Origin: Labyrinthula sp. Ha
Lineage: Eukaryota; Sar; Bigyra; Labyrinthulida; Labyrinthulaceae
Assembly: GCA_015227615.1 (NCBI GenBank)
Contig: JAALGZ010000005.1
Coordinates: 682,001-746,000 of the forward strand
Length of the DNA stretch: 64,000 nt
Direction of reading: 5' to 3'
Positions within the stretch are counted from its first letter, which is position 1. Each line of letters starts with the position of its first letter. Under the pieces are notes generated by a model, which was not told the origin of the DNA, searched no databases, and saw only the letters and a program-made list of their open reading frames with translations. Positions 1 to 13,011 of this stretch are shown in pieces. The position numbers and the translations under genes were made by a program.

Positions 1-3000
1 CTCAGGAAAAAACGTAATTTTGAGGCAGTGAAAAATGGTGTGCAGTGGGACTAGCTTTACTAGGAATATTCACGCTATCTGCTTCTTGTACATGGACAAG
101 GAAACCTCAAGATTAAAAAAAAACATGTACGAACTGATGACGAAAAACAGGACAGAGAAACAGGATAGAGAAATTGGTTCAAGAGCTAAAATTAAGTGAT
201 ACATCTTTACATGAGTTAGGGGAAACATTTCATCAACAACTGTCTTGTAAAAGTAAGCGTGTCTAGGAAATGAACTATAAGAGCATAGAATTGAACTCCT
301 ACTCAATATAGCATTGAAGATATCAGTCTTCTTTAAACATACCTATCTTCTCGCTCGGAAACCAAGGCTCGATTGTGCTAGCTTCTGTAGGTAGCTAATA
401 AGTCGTCAGTTACTTTAGCTTGAAAACATTCTGAGTTTCATAGCAATATCTATTGAACACAGCATGAGAATCACCCAATGTCTCCTGTTCTTATGTTGGG
501 AGTACCTGACTATTGTAATATCATTACATCACTTTTAATTAATAAAAATTAAACAGCTTCTAAAGTAAGTAGAACAAGACAACTATTTACATTTGCAGAA
601 GACCAAGTTGAAGTCAAAGGTTTTTACCTCAAAGTACAATATATAGCAAGGGCACAAACAATACTGAAATCATGTATAACGAGCTGCGCCAACTTTTTCA
701 CAGGTCATGATCACAGCTGTACATCAATTTTCCTAGAATCGAATCCAATTTAACCGTGCCAAAGCGGTACTAACTTAGCATCAGCATTGCAGCTCGTTCT
801 GTCCATCTTCAAATTCACCTAGGTGATATTTAATAGTCATGTGATCTCTAGAAAGAGAGAAGTACTCCGACTTTGTTAGTTATGATCTGTTCCCTTTCAT
901 CAAGATCGTTGATAAAGTCATAAGGAGGTCAAGGACTTTCTTAATCTCATATCATGAACACGCCATTAGGACCAGGCTATTTGTTCTACACAAGTTTCGG
1001 ACTAGAATGACTCATAAGCCAATAAAGTAGTGGAGATTTCACCAGGAAGAATTAACAATTAACAATCCATGGTTTCTCAAGACTCAAGCTTAATTGTTCG
1101 CACATAAATTTACTTAGATTCCACCTTTGCATTTGACGCTAAAATACACAATCTATTTTTTAACGAATATATTCAATGAATACTAGATCTTAAGATATCG
1201 GCTAAGGTGTTTAGAAAATAATTTAGTATTTGCTGATGATGTGCACCCAATGTAATATTATAGTGTCCCTAGGGTGCATATTGAAAGACTGCTTGAAAAG
1301 CTGGCGAGTAATTTCCAGCCATAAAATATGTTTTTAGGTACAACATATTTTTTGCTTTAATGGGATATTTTCGAAAAAAACACAGAGTTATTCAATGCTG
1401 CTTACTTCACATTGCAAATATATTATTACAGATTGTAATAAAATATGGCAGTCAATCCAAACAATATAATAAAAAAAGGTGCTTATGCTCAATGCAATCG
1501 TAAGAAACTAAGCGATAGCTCATTCATGGAAGCTCGTGTATAGTGTTCTATTCAGTCCTACACTAATATCGTACTTTTCATTTAGGCCACACTGCAATAG
1601 GATACTTCGTCACTTGAATGACCAGCTACAAGAGATCTATCCATTGTAAAGTTGCACATAACTCCCCTCTGTCAATTCATTATTACATCAATGAACTAAG
1701 ATAATAGTTTCATTGATGATGAAGTGGCTAGGCTTGTATAAAGGGTTTGGACCCATTGCTTAATGAGTTCTTTTTTTCATACAAACGATTTGAATCTGTT
1801 CTTCAGAATTCACAATGAGGTGTTTGATGTAGTTATCAGGATCAGTTTCTTTATAGGCCTTACTGGAACATAGTTTAAAAGGAGTAGGCTCTAGTACATA
1901 CTAAGGCTTGGAAGTTAATAACCCCTGAAAAGCGAGCTTGTTTTGAGATTTATGTTCTGTTGATATGACTTAGGTGTCAAATACTTAATAACAGGATCAA
2001 GAAAATATTTTCGAAAAGCTGGTGTACATTATCGGCTCTTCTGTAATGTATCAATTGAAATCTTGAGAAAGATATTTTAATGTCCAGATTTGGGGCAGTT
2101 CATCAAAAGATAAGATTTCTTTTTCTTGGAAAAATGAGCGTATTATCCAGTTTGTGATAAATATTCCTTCAGTTTATTGATATTTAAGTTTTTGAGATCC
2201 CTATTTTTACTTTTGGCAATATTTTTCTATAACAAATGCCGATCTTATTTAAGAGTCTTTCTGCCATCAAATTTTGTTTTAACGTGGAAGATAAATAGAT
2301 CCTTGAAACATATGGTACAGTCATGGTGCATGAACCACATTTTCAACATGTCATTTGAAACTCTATTCAATTATTAGGCTAATACGGAGATCTTCTCTTG
2401 TTTTGTTGGTGCAGATGGTGTACATCGCATTCGGCTCTATTCTAGTAGCGCCTTCATTGCTGTTACTAGCGCAACTTATTTAAAGGGCTTACTTAGCTCA
2501 TCACTTAATAACTGTTTGAAAAACGGCAGAGGCTGTTATTCTAACTCATTAACAACATTCAAAATTTGCTTATGGGATTTTTAGTCATATTTATGGAAAT
2601 TTACAACTTCTTGCCAGATCTTGCCTATTCTGGGACCAACATTTCTGGCGAGTTTTTGTTATCAGACTTGTAAAAGACTGTATATCCACGTTGTTTAAAT
2701 GTTTATGTTTTTGAACTCCATAATTTAAGGTTCTAAGGTTCCAAAGTTTTCTTTATGCTCACAAATAGTTGAATGCGAGCGCTTACACGTCGTTTAAGCC
2801 ACCTTTAGCCATTTTTTGACCCAGTGACAACACTATCCTGTCTCCAAGACATCATCTTAGTTGCAGACGAAGTGTGGAAACCACTGATAAACTTGTTAGA
2901 CAAGTAGCCATTGTAGTTAAGGAAAATCACATGCATTCTCTCATTTCAGTGATCAAATTAAGAGTAATTTTTTTAAGTTATGAAGTGCATTTTAATTCTA

Positions 3001-4148
3001 GAAATGAGGTCTTGGTCCTGGGAATGAAACAAAGAGGTGCTGCAATTGACTTACCGTTTTAATACCTTTCAAACCAAAGTTATAGCAGCAATATAACTGG
3101 CAAATGTCGGAAGGGCTGTACATAGTTGGTATTTCTTCGACAAATCTCCTTAAAAAATTTAAAATGTGTCTGTAAATTTTGTATAACATAAAGATTGTTG
3201 GCTTTGGGCTTACATTCTGGTTCCTCAAAACTATTAGTTCCTTGATGACAGGACTACTTGAGTTAGAGTGGCACTGAGCTGGAAAATTTTAACGAGCTGT
3301 AGCAGTGTTTGAATATGCTGACAAGTCAGATAGGAACCTAGTCTAAGGAGTAAGTGAAAGTTTTTAATTCTTAGAGAAAGTTTCTTTCTTTGGAAATTTG
3401 GAACCTTGACAACCAAATATGTAAAATAACTTGCAACTTTTATGTTTGAATTACAACCGCCATGGTTGCTATTATGAAATTTAGGTGGTTCCAAACGATA
3501 ATCTTATCTAAATGCACAAAACCATCAAATGTGTAATCTGCGATATTGCTAATTATTTATGTTCCATGTATGCACCTTTGATATTAGTCCTTCGTAGAAG
3601 AAGAGTTTTATTGTATTAGTATCACAATTCATATACATAACAAAGTTATATAAATTAATGATCTTTAGTTGACATATAAGAGTTTATTAAAATGAAAGCA
3701 TATCTACTAATAACTTAAAATTAGAATATTCTCTTACTATTCATCTTCAGAAAAGTCGAAAATCAAATGTGATGTCATTTTCTCTACGATTTGGCTTCCG
3801 GGAAATATCCGATAGCTTTGCCCAGATATAATTGAAAAATAAATACCATGTTAACTATATATTATAACCATATATTATAGATAGAGTTAAGATTTTTTAC
3901 AGTTAATTGTTAATCTAGAATGGCACCCATTTTAACTCTATCTTGTACCAGCAACCAGAAGATAGAGTTCCCGAATAAATAAACCAAGAGCAGCAAACCA
4001 AAAACAAAATATGAAAACTTCTTGGAAAATGAAATGGTTCTTTTTTAAAATGTACGTTAAGAGAAAGCTTCGCAGAGCTAAGAAATAAGTTGCAACTTTA
4101 TTCGTCTCTAATTTACAGAATCTAATCTTTAACAACTCCTGTTTGGAT
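1..4148. other. Gene-free stretch, 4.1 kb
   Basis: No open frame here looks like a protein: the longest are under 90 codons, carry no family motif and overlap each other on both strands. The DNA is AT-rich without long repeats. The only structure noted is a perfect 12-base inverted repeat near 3.9 kb, downstream of the SAP-WW gene, listed separately. Confidence 0.6.
3879..3943. repeat. 12-base perfect inverted repeat with 41-base spacer
   Basis: AGATAGAGTTAA at 3879-3890 is matched by its exact reverse complement TTAACTCTATCT at 3932-3943. The repeat lies about 205 bases past the stop codon of the minus-strand SAP-WW gene, so it could form a hairpin in a long 3' UTR or in downstream DNA. It has no poly-T run or target-site duplication that would mark it as a terminator or transposon. 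Confidence 0.5.
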
Positions 4149-5087
4149 CTATTCAAAGTCGTCTTCCCAGCGTGATTCTCTCCTTGCTGCATTATACAAA
4201 TAGAATCTTCCTTTCTTAGACCTACTTTCTATTCTTTTCCATCCTTCTTCAACCTCTATCTTTGAAAACGACAGATCGCTATTAACGAACTTAGTGATAC
4301 AAGTTTCACACGGCTTCAAGTCTTCAACCCGAAGCTTCCTTTCTCCAGCTTCGTATCTTCTTCTCCTTTCCTCCGTCATCAATTTTCGCAACGTATCAAC
4401 AGACAGCTTCTTCTTCTTTTTCCTCTCGTTTACCTCCTTTTTTAAGAATGCCTCACCCATTTGTGAAATCTTTAACTTGATATCCTTGTCATCTCCAATA
4501 GAAGAATTATTGCGTGTCCTCATAATTTGGATAATCCTTTTCTCAGTTGCCAAGCATATTACTCGATTTATTCCTCCAGAACTAATTAAAGATGAATTGT
4601 TTCTTCCTCTTTCGAAGAAACTATGAACCTGCCCATAATAAAGTCCCTCACTGCCTCCATGAATTTTTAATACTGATAAAAGATCTATCAATGGTGATAA
4701 TAAAGCTCCTTCAATTTTCAATTCATTAATTTCTTCCTCCATTTTTTCCTGTGCATACTTCTCATGTTTGATAGACTTTCTGGGCAAAAATCTTGCTGGT
4801 TTCAAATAAGAACGTGAAGAGTCTGGCGGTCTTGGATTATTAACGTTAACAGAATTCTTTTTATTCTCCTCCTCTATTCTTGGTGATGAAATCTTTGGTA
4901 GGTTCCTCGCTCGTTCAAGGACGTTCACAGCCTCACTCTTAATACTGGGATTATACAATAGCTCTTCCACCAAATCCTTTGATTTCTGATTTGCTTTAAC
5001 ACCATGCTGTTTGGCTAATCTCTGCAAGTCTCTACGAGACAGCGTTTGTAACCCTTCACGTCTTTGCGGGGTCTTAAGTTCAATCAT
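4149..5087 (-). CDS. SAP domain and WW domain protein, 312 aa
   Basis: An intact intronless frame of 312 codons, ATG to TAG. Residues about 13-45 resemble a SAP motif (LSRRDLQRLAKQHGVKANQK followed by a second helix, DLVEELL), a helix-extension-helix that binds DNA or RNA in nuclear proteins. Residues about 282-310 form a WW domain: first Trp at 283, GRFYLYN core, second Trp at 307 in SRWEDD; the proline usually two residues after the second Trp is absent. The middle is charged and lysine-rich, including a KKKKK stretch in ERKKKKKLS that could act as a nuclear localisation signal. Known SAP and WW modules suggest a nuclear adaptor linking nucleic acid to proline-rich partners, for example in transcription or splicing; that role is inference and I do not recognise the family. 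It lies 179 bases downstream of the MYST gene on the same strand. Confidence 0.75.
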   Translation of the reverse strand: MIELKTPQRREGLQTLSRRDLQRLAKQHGVKANQKSKDLVEELLYNPSIKSEAVNVLERARNLPKISSPRIEEENKKNSVNVNNPRPPDSSRSYLKPARFLPRKSIKHEKYAQEKMEEEINELKIEGALLSPLIDLLSVLKIHGGSEGLYYGQVHSFFERGRNNSSLISSGGINRVICLATEKRIIQIMRTRNNSSIGDDKDIKLKISQMGEAFLKKEVNERKKKKKLSVDTLRKLMTEERRRRYEAGERKLRVEDLKPCETCITKFVNSDLSFSKIEVEEGWKRIESRSKKGRFYLYNAARRESRWEDDFE

Positions 5088-5266
5088 ATCTTTTTTGTTT
5101 CTTATCTGTTAAGAAAATTTTGGGCAATTGAAGTGAATGTTACCAAGATTCTTAGTTATACCGCCATACAAACCTGTACGTGAAGAACAGTATATTTTTC
5201 AAAACAGTATACATTGAGAGAATACTTTTTAGTACAAAGCAGCTAGAAATTTATTACTTACATATG

Positions 5267-6586
5267 TTAAATGTGTAACAGTTCCTCTCTACAACACATG
5301 AGTTCATATTTCTTTTCTTGATACTTTTTCAGTTTTTCTATAACTAAAGGCCTGCTCACATACAAAACAATTCCATTTTTTGCTTTCTTCACAAAATTAA
5401 GCATATCCAAAGTACTCAATATATCTTCCTTTTTCATAGAAGTTCTTTGAGATATCTGATCCAAGTTAAGCATGACTCCAGAAGAAAGCAATTTCAAGAG
5501 AACAAAAGACCAGTAGGATCTGTATCCTTTCTTTCCCAAGTCTGAAAGTGGTTTTTCTGGGCTACCAATGAACTTCTGCTTCTTACTAATTTCATAAGAA
5601 AGTGAAATCATGAACCTTCCAAAACCAAACTTTTGAAACTGAGGAAATATTAGAATACAACTTAAGTTGTTTTTGCTTCCTATCTCCTTGCTAAAATATC
5701 CCACAATTACTCTTTTCGTTTCTGATTTTACACTTAAAACGTAGAACATAAACGGGTTGGGATCACAGTTTACGCTCTTGTGCTCAATAAAAAGTTTACT
5801 GAAGCGACAAAGCAGTCCACAAAACTCCTGATTATTCTTTCCAGCTATTTGGGAGACCTCCAAAAACTTCTTCTCTGACTTTAGATCATCAAACTTTTCA
5901 AGAACAGAAGATTTCTCTTCGAGGTAAATCTGCTTTGAGTTTTTTATTTCGAAGTTGACAAAGTCCGAATTCCGTCTATACTCTTCGTAAGCATCAGGGC
6001 TGAAAAAAAATTTAAATGATCGTTCACAAACATAAACACAGTCTATTATATTGATGTCAGTACCGCAGATGTCAGCCTTGAAATATGTTGCGTATTTGGA
6101 GTCAAAGGAGTGTTCAGGATGATAAACTGACTGATACCAGCATCGCAAAAAGTAGTCGCCCATTTGAACTTTATTCACTGAACGAACTCTTGAGTTTTGT
6201 TCTTGATGAGGAATCTCGTTTGCTGTATATATTTTCGAAAGTTTCCTTTTTTGTTTGTTAACTTGGTTTGACACTTTTTCTATGTGATTTAAGGAAAGTT
6301 TTTGATTTGAAGATTGTTTTAAATGCGCATATTTTGTTCTAAGAATGATGAAGTGGAATAAAACTTACCTCAGCTCGTGCGAAGAAACACTGCTAATGAA
6401 ACGCGAGAACTGAACCCACTGGTCGAGCCTGGAATCAGTACCCAGAAAGTGCACGTAGCATAGATTGTTAGAAAACTGAATATCTAGGATTTCTGCAGGA
6501 ATTGCGGATTCTTCTGAATCGGATTCGTCTCCAACGCGTACTAGAAACACCTCACCAACAGATGGTCTCTCACTTTGGCATTCCAT
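5267..6586 (-). CDS. ESA1: Chromobarrel-MYST histone acetyltransferase (Esa1/Tip60/MOF class), two exons
   Basis: Exon 1 (6586-6369) and exon 2 (6338-5267) join across a 30-nt GT-AG intron to give 430 codons, 429 aa. Exon 1 encodes a chromobarrel (Tudor-knot) domain, residues about 11-65, with the signature YVHFLGTDSRLDQWV. Exon 2 carries the MYST domain: the Lys autoacetylated in Esa1 (K260, in EHKS), the catalytic Cys (C300, SCILIFP), the acetyl-CoA loop QKFGFG and the catalytic Glu (E334, GSPEKPLSDLG). These numbers sit within a few residues of yeast Esa1, which supports the spliced model. The enzyme should transfer acetyl groups from acetyl-CoA to histone H4/H2A lysines in NuA4-type complexes. 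Odd point: the C2HC zinc finger before the acetyl-CoA fold is lost. YVCERSF keeps only the first Cys, and the second Cys, His and last Cys are replaced. Esa1, Tip60 and MOF share this layout, so the orthology is not certain. Confidence 0.88.
6339..6368 (-). other. 30-nt spliceosomal intron in the MYST gene
   Basis: On the minus strand the exon ends ...GAGCTGAG, the intron begins GTAAGT and ends TTCTTAG. Removing exactly 30 nt joins codon 73 (AG+A, Arg) and gives 1290 coding bases in frame. Reading through instead hits a stop straight after the splice site. No branch-point consensus is visible. Confidence 0.85.
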
Positions 6587-9500
6587 TCAAATCAATTTCT
6601 TGTTGTACAGGGTAATGTAATCTCGTGGTTGCTCTTTACCACATAAATTTTCAGGGATAGGTTTTCACAGGCTGATCAGTTTCAGGCCAGTTGTTTGATT
6701 GGACGAATTAGTTTACCAAAATAAAGAAAACAAAACTGAGTAATTTCCAAAATATTGAAACAGAATCGCAGTCTGATGAAAGAACGATTGAAGAAGGAAA
6801 AACACAACCGAGTGAAGTAAGAAGTTGATATTTATTAACCTGCAGATGACAGTTCTTACACATGATAACTATTTTATGAATTGAGCTTATTTACTCGTCA
6901 CTCTTACCATATTGACGAGATATTAAAATATGTTTAGATTAAACAATTTTATTCACTGAAACCAACACCCCTTATGAGAGTAAAACGTATATATGTCATG
7001 TTTTACTTAAACAAGGATACAGAAAACCTATTTTTTATATACACGAAGCTTAACTTTTCATTACGTAGAGCATATTAATTCCTGATAGAGCCGGACGAAG
7101 GATCAAAAATCATTTACTCTATGAAACGAATACACTTTACTGATGGACCAGCTGTTACACACAATATGAAACTAAGAAACAGCAGAAGATCAAAAGTGAG
7201 GACGGAAAATTCAAACGAAGAGTGCTAAAATGTCTTGGTAGGAGCCAGAAAATATGAACCATTGATTTAAATAAGGTCTTAGAAGGTAGGAGAAGGGTTG
7301 CTGATTAGAGGAACTGTATTGCGATTTTATTTCTGTTATTCTTTAGGATGCTGAAGGGAAGTCGATGCATAACATATGGCAGACGGCGACCAGAAGATGA
7401 ACAGTAAAAGTCAATAAACTTAGAATATCATATTATGTTTCACATATCTTAGTTAAGAAAAAACTGAAAAAAACCAAAACGTATAATAGTTAAAAGCATA
7501 TACAAAAGAAAAATCAATGTACAGAGTCCCTAGGCAGAAATAAAGAAATCTACACTGATAACTACTTTCAAATGTAAATGGCAAGTGGATGTAATTAGTT
7601 TTATATATTAATATAATTCAGGAACGATTCGTATTCTAATAATGTGCAACCAACTTATGTAGAGTTAGTTTTGCTTCGTTTGATAGGGAACAAAACAAGA
7701 GTAATTTCTGCAGCAATATTTCAAATATATTTCTTCATGGTTGTTTAAGCATAGTTTTTAGATCTTAGGACATACGGAAAGTCCAAACTACTTCTCAAGT
7801 CTGAGATGCTTGTCTAGTTTATGGTTCACCTTTTGCCCGGGTTTGCGTTTTGCTTGGTGGCATCATGGTCGATGCACAATGCTGCGATAACTAGATTTTA
7901 AACTCGGGATATTTCCATCAATTTATCCTTAAGTGCATATGTGGTTCCAAGATTGTGACATATGCTTTGTGACAACTTGAATCTATGCCTGATGCTGCCC
8001 TTACTACAGGACTTTTACAAGTAATGAATAACATGGAACATCTCGCCCTAGGCTTTATTGGAACTTTACCTGGTCGAAGCATGAAACTCTCAGTCTTAAC
8101 TCTAAAGGAACTGTTCCATAGTTTTTACTCTTTGGAGATTCTTCATTGATGTTCTATGAAATAGATGTTTCTGGAAACATGCTCTATGAAGCAAATATGT
8201 CTTTTGAAGCTGTTTCATTCCTTAATTGATGTCTACACCTGCAAAAGGGCGACATTGGGCAATGATGTTAACTATGTTTTGCAAATTGATTCCTGTAGCA
8301 ACTGGTCTTTTTTTTTCTGTCAAGCAAAATATATGGACACTTTATTTGCTTTTCTACAATAATGAAACTTCCGTTTTCTCCGTTAAAACTGAGGAAACAG
8401 GCATGAACACATTCAATCTTCTATTTTATCACATCTTAACTTATTTACAAAAATCGCTACCTTAGACCATAAGCTTCTTGATCTATGTTAACTCAGATAG
8501 GATATATTCTTCTAGCTTTAGGTGATAGTGGCAACTAGTTGTTTCAATTTCCATAATTTTAGTTTCCGTGAAAGTAAATCCCGGCCTTCTAGCCCAGAGT
8601 GAGATGTTTCAACACGCTTGGATGATGTATGACGAAATACAAGTTGTTGACTCTAATGTGACGAAGTAATACCATTTATGTTTTTTTGGTAAATTTACAG
8701 TTCTATATTTCAGAAATCTTCAAGAACCTTCTCCGGGTGAACATCGATGGCACCTTAAATTGTATATGGATTGATGCTCCATAGTTCTAACTTAAACATG
8801 GTCTATTACGACAATTTACCACCTATACCTTTTACTCTACTATAGGAATATATTGTTGTATGCTTCAGACATCTTCCATATGTCGGTAAAGGTACCTGCA
8901 TAGCTCTGGTGAGACTAAGTAAAGCATCTGCCATGTAAACTCTAGGTAAGTCCAGGTCAAAATTTCTCACACATCGGAGCAACTTCATATTATATTCCAT
9001 TATCATTATTATATAGCGGAGAGTTCTAGCATACATACAACAAATGAATCCAGTGGAAGACACGAGTATAAAAATATTTTTTGAGAAACCATGTGTTGTA
9101 TCAATTTATGTCAAATCAGATTTCAGGTTTCTTAACTTAGCTTGTATTGGTTTCTAAAATCTAATCCTTTGGGCATTGACTTACTTTTTGTAATATTGTG
9201 AGAGTGTGGTTAGAATAAACCTTCTTTTTTAAATTGCTTTCTCCAGTTTAACTATAATTTTGGCTTTAACATCTTCTAAGTTTCCCGTTTTATCTTTGTT
9301 TTTAAATTATGTTTAAGTAGAGTCCTGTGCAGGAACACTAGGAAACTTATATTGTAAGACAATTTTAACAGGACTGATAGTTGTATATGCTTGATTTAAA
9401 TACACAATTATTCTTAGTTCCTCTTCTCTGAGCCCTGTTTGTCTTAAAATTTTGTGCATCATGTTTAAATTACTTAACGTGGAGACATATTTACCAATCT

Positions 9501-12500
9501 TTAGGTTAATCTTAATGTGTAGCCATAATGATAATATTTAGAAAAGTACAAACTACGATACATTCTCCTATTTTTTTTTCTCTGATATCAAAAATTCTAT
9601 ATGTTTCTTGCTCTGCAAAGCGGCGAGGCTAAGCTCTATTCTACCTGAAACACTTGCCAAAAATATTGTTGACAATCTCAACCATAGCTTCTGGTATCGT
9701 TTGTTGGGGCAATGACTTCTAATCTAAATTCGCAATTGTCTGATATTTTTCAGATAGTTTCACCTCTGGTTAAAATTACTTCAAGGTTTTTGCCCTTATT
9801 ATTAGTTGTACTTTCTGTTTTTGGGTTTTAGGTTTACATGGTTCATATTCTATAGAGTAAAGTAAAAAAATATAAATGATAACCTGAAACAAACTGACCT
9901 GGAAAACCCGATCCTATAAGTTCACAACTTAGCCAGTTTTGTGTATCTTAAAGTTATTTTGCAACTGTTGCATCGAGGACTTTGAAGTTATAAGCAGTAA
10001 TAACTCTAACGCATTCATCAGTAAGCAGTAGAACTAAGAATCAACTTAATTTTGAGTAATCGATCAATTTCTTCAGAATCTCCCCTCTTGAGATTTAACT
10101 GGAACAATTAAGAACAGTACTAGGGCAATCTACCAACCTTTGATAATATTAAATTTCTTAATCAAAGAAGTAACTGCTACTATATCTATGTAAAATCTTC
10201 CTGCAATTCTCAAATAAGAATAATGTATTCTTAATAATTCGGGTTTCAAATAATGAAATTTAAGGCGTTAGGATTAGAGGTCGAATATCTTTTATTGATA
10301 ATTTATCAATTTGTTTTTTGCACATAGCCTTTTTCTTAATATTCTTTCATCCAGACAAAGCTATTTTAACTGATTATTGCTATTCAATTGAAAAGCATTC
10401 TGAGGCTTGGTCACATAGCCTTGGGAAGAATAGTAAAAAGGTAACATCTATTTTCATTATATGAAAGCACACAGAAAACAACCATATGATCCTTCCATGT
10501 CTTTCTCCCTATTTTTTTCAAGGTGAAAAGGATATTATAATGGGCGAATGGTGAGGTGCAAGAGTTTAAGAGAATATGCTCTAATTGTTTAAGCCAAGGT
10601 CATGCAAAACAATTTTGTATTGATACTCAATTGACAATTATAATATAAGCGGAATCACTCGGCAAGAATTAAGATACCACTTTTCCTTTTGATAATCAGA
10701 ATCAAAACATTTATAAAATAATAATTGATAGATTCTAATATATCTGATGCCTACTTGAAATGAAACAAGAAATCTAGATTATAAATAATTGGTTTTGATG
10801 ATGATAAAAAACAAATCAACATATGCCAAAATATTTCTATGCTTTTAATGAATACCTGAATGATTGAGGAGACAGTTTGCTAAATCATAAGGACATGTAA
10901 GATCAGGTTGTTCTATGAATAAAATATATATATGTTGAGACGCTAAATTCAACTAGTTTGCTTAAAGCTATATCTCGTCCTAGAGAAAATTTTGAAGTAG
11001 TTTCATTGTTAATTATGAAACTAATGAGGTCCTCACCTTCTCTAATAACGATGCAATGGCCACTTTTTACTTAAGTTCAAGGTTTCGACATAAGAACTGT
11101 ACCACTGTTACGATGACATGTCCGATAAAATTCATGAGCATAATTTGTCTTAATCATGGATAAAGCTAAAACTGAAGTTTATACTCATGTTAATTCAACC
11201 TTGTTACAAAATAAAAAAGGGTACTTGTTCCACTATATTATGCCCAAGAAACGAACAATTTTTTGAGAATCGGAGTGTTGTTCCCAGTAGTTGTCTACTT
11301 TTCATCATTGACCCTGGATGGACGGAGAGGGGATTCGCATCATTGGATGGTTAGGGTATATACCTGATGAGAATAGCTTTTAAGCTGGGATAGAGAGGAA
11401 CTTGGAAACGGATACGCTATTTATCCAAATAAGTAAAATAATTAATGATGACGCAGACCTGAATATTTACTTTTATCATTCAAATTGTAATAGAAATATT
11501 GAGAAGAGCTTATTTTGCTTCTTATGCTTTCTAGAAAGTCTCAACGTTTATGACCTCAGAATAAGATTATCACTCGAGTATTATATATGAGTTTTTTGAA
11601 CTGCAAAGAGACCAAACTAGTAATCCTTAACCTACATGTAATGAAGCATCATATTACCTGTTTTGCTTCAAGCAATATAGTATCATATTAGTCTTATTTC
11701 AGCAATTTTCCTAGTGAAACATTCATCAGTCATCGTCTGGATCCATGCCTAGATTATCTCAAGAACATAGTCCCATATAGTGAAGTACTTTGTTTTCAGT
11801 TTCTTAGATTAAACAGACATAATCATAATTTTTCTATATTAAGCAAAGGTTACTTAAATTTCGCTCAGCGGATGAGCTTGGGTCGTACTTTTAGGACAGC
11901 TGGAACTTGACGGAGAGTTCACCTCTATTTGACCTTGTGCTTCTTGTCTTAGCTGTTAAAAATATTGCAACACATGCTACGGAAATTGTTTTGTTAAAGA
12001 AAAAGTTTTACATTAATGAAATATTTTTCATCTTGAATTCAACAAAGTTACCTTCTTTAATAATTTTCCTGGATGTTTATAATAAACCTTCTGTTACCCA
12101 ATAGTTTGACTTGCTAAGGTAGGAAAAGTTAACTCTGAACATGATTTTTTCACAGAATAAATGCTATCAAAGTACCAAAATAATAATATATATTGAGAAT
12201 CGTAGATATGTATAGATTTTGGTTAAATTTTGTAGTCACAAAGGTAGGGTAGTTCCTATAACTTCGAATAGATGATGTACCACATCTTATGAATTGCTAG
12301 GAGAATATATTAAAATCTCCACACCAGATTAATTATCTGATGATAAGAATCTTTAAACAAGAAAATAATATAGAACCCCACTTTGATTTACGCAATCATG
12401 ACAAGATCAATTTGAGGATGATAATGGTCTGCTTTATTTGTTGAGCAAAGAGTTAGATATACTGGTCAAGTGACTTAAGAACTAAAAGGTAAGAAAATCT

Positions 12501-13011
12501 AAAATTAAGGTATTCAAAAAGAGTACAACTTGTTGTAATTATCTCTATGAATAAAATACCTAGAGATGTCTTTTATTGGTGTCACGTTGAGAACTTTCAA
12601 AGAGTACTATACCTTGTACTGAGAATGTACAGCAAGTTCAACGCGATTATATTTATAAATTAGAATCCCTTATTAAATCAGAAAAACACATAAGATTTAA
12701 ATATAGGCGGATATGTACGAGAAAACTAGGCATGTTCTACTTTAATGTGCGTGCTTTTCCCTTACCATAAGCATCCAAATGTTGCAAATAGTTCCATAAA
12801 GAATTCCCATGGATTATAGCATGGTCATAGAAGTATATCTCATTCAAAAGTTTTATGACTTAAGTAATGTATCTATAGCTAATTAAAAAGGATAGTTCTA
12901 ATTGGTATATATCCTAATCGTATTTTCCTCAATTAGATGAAGTAAAACTCTTGAGATTGCTAATAATGTCAATGGTGCATTTCTGTAAATACGAAGAACA
13001 TCAAAGCTTGA
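6587..13011. other. Gene-free stretch, 6.4 kb
   Basis: No frame over 85 codons and none with a recognisable motif. No simple-sequence array, transposase or reverse-transcriptase remnant, tRNA or rRNA was seen on either strand. The first 100-200 bases hold the MYST promoter and the last 100-200 that of PPIL4; I can define no element in either. Confidence 0.55.
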
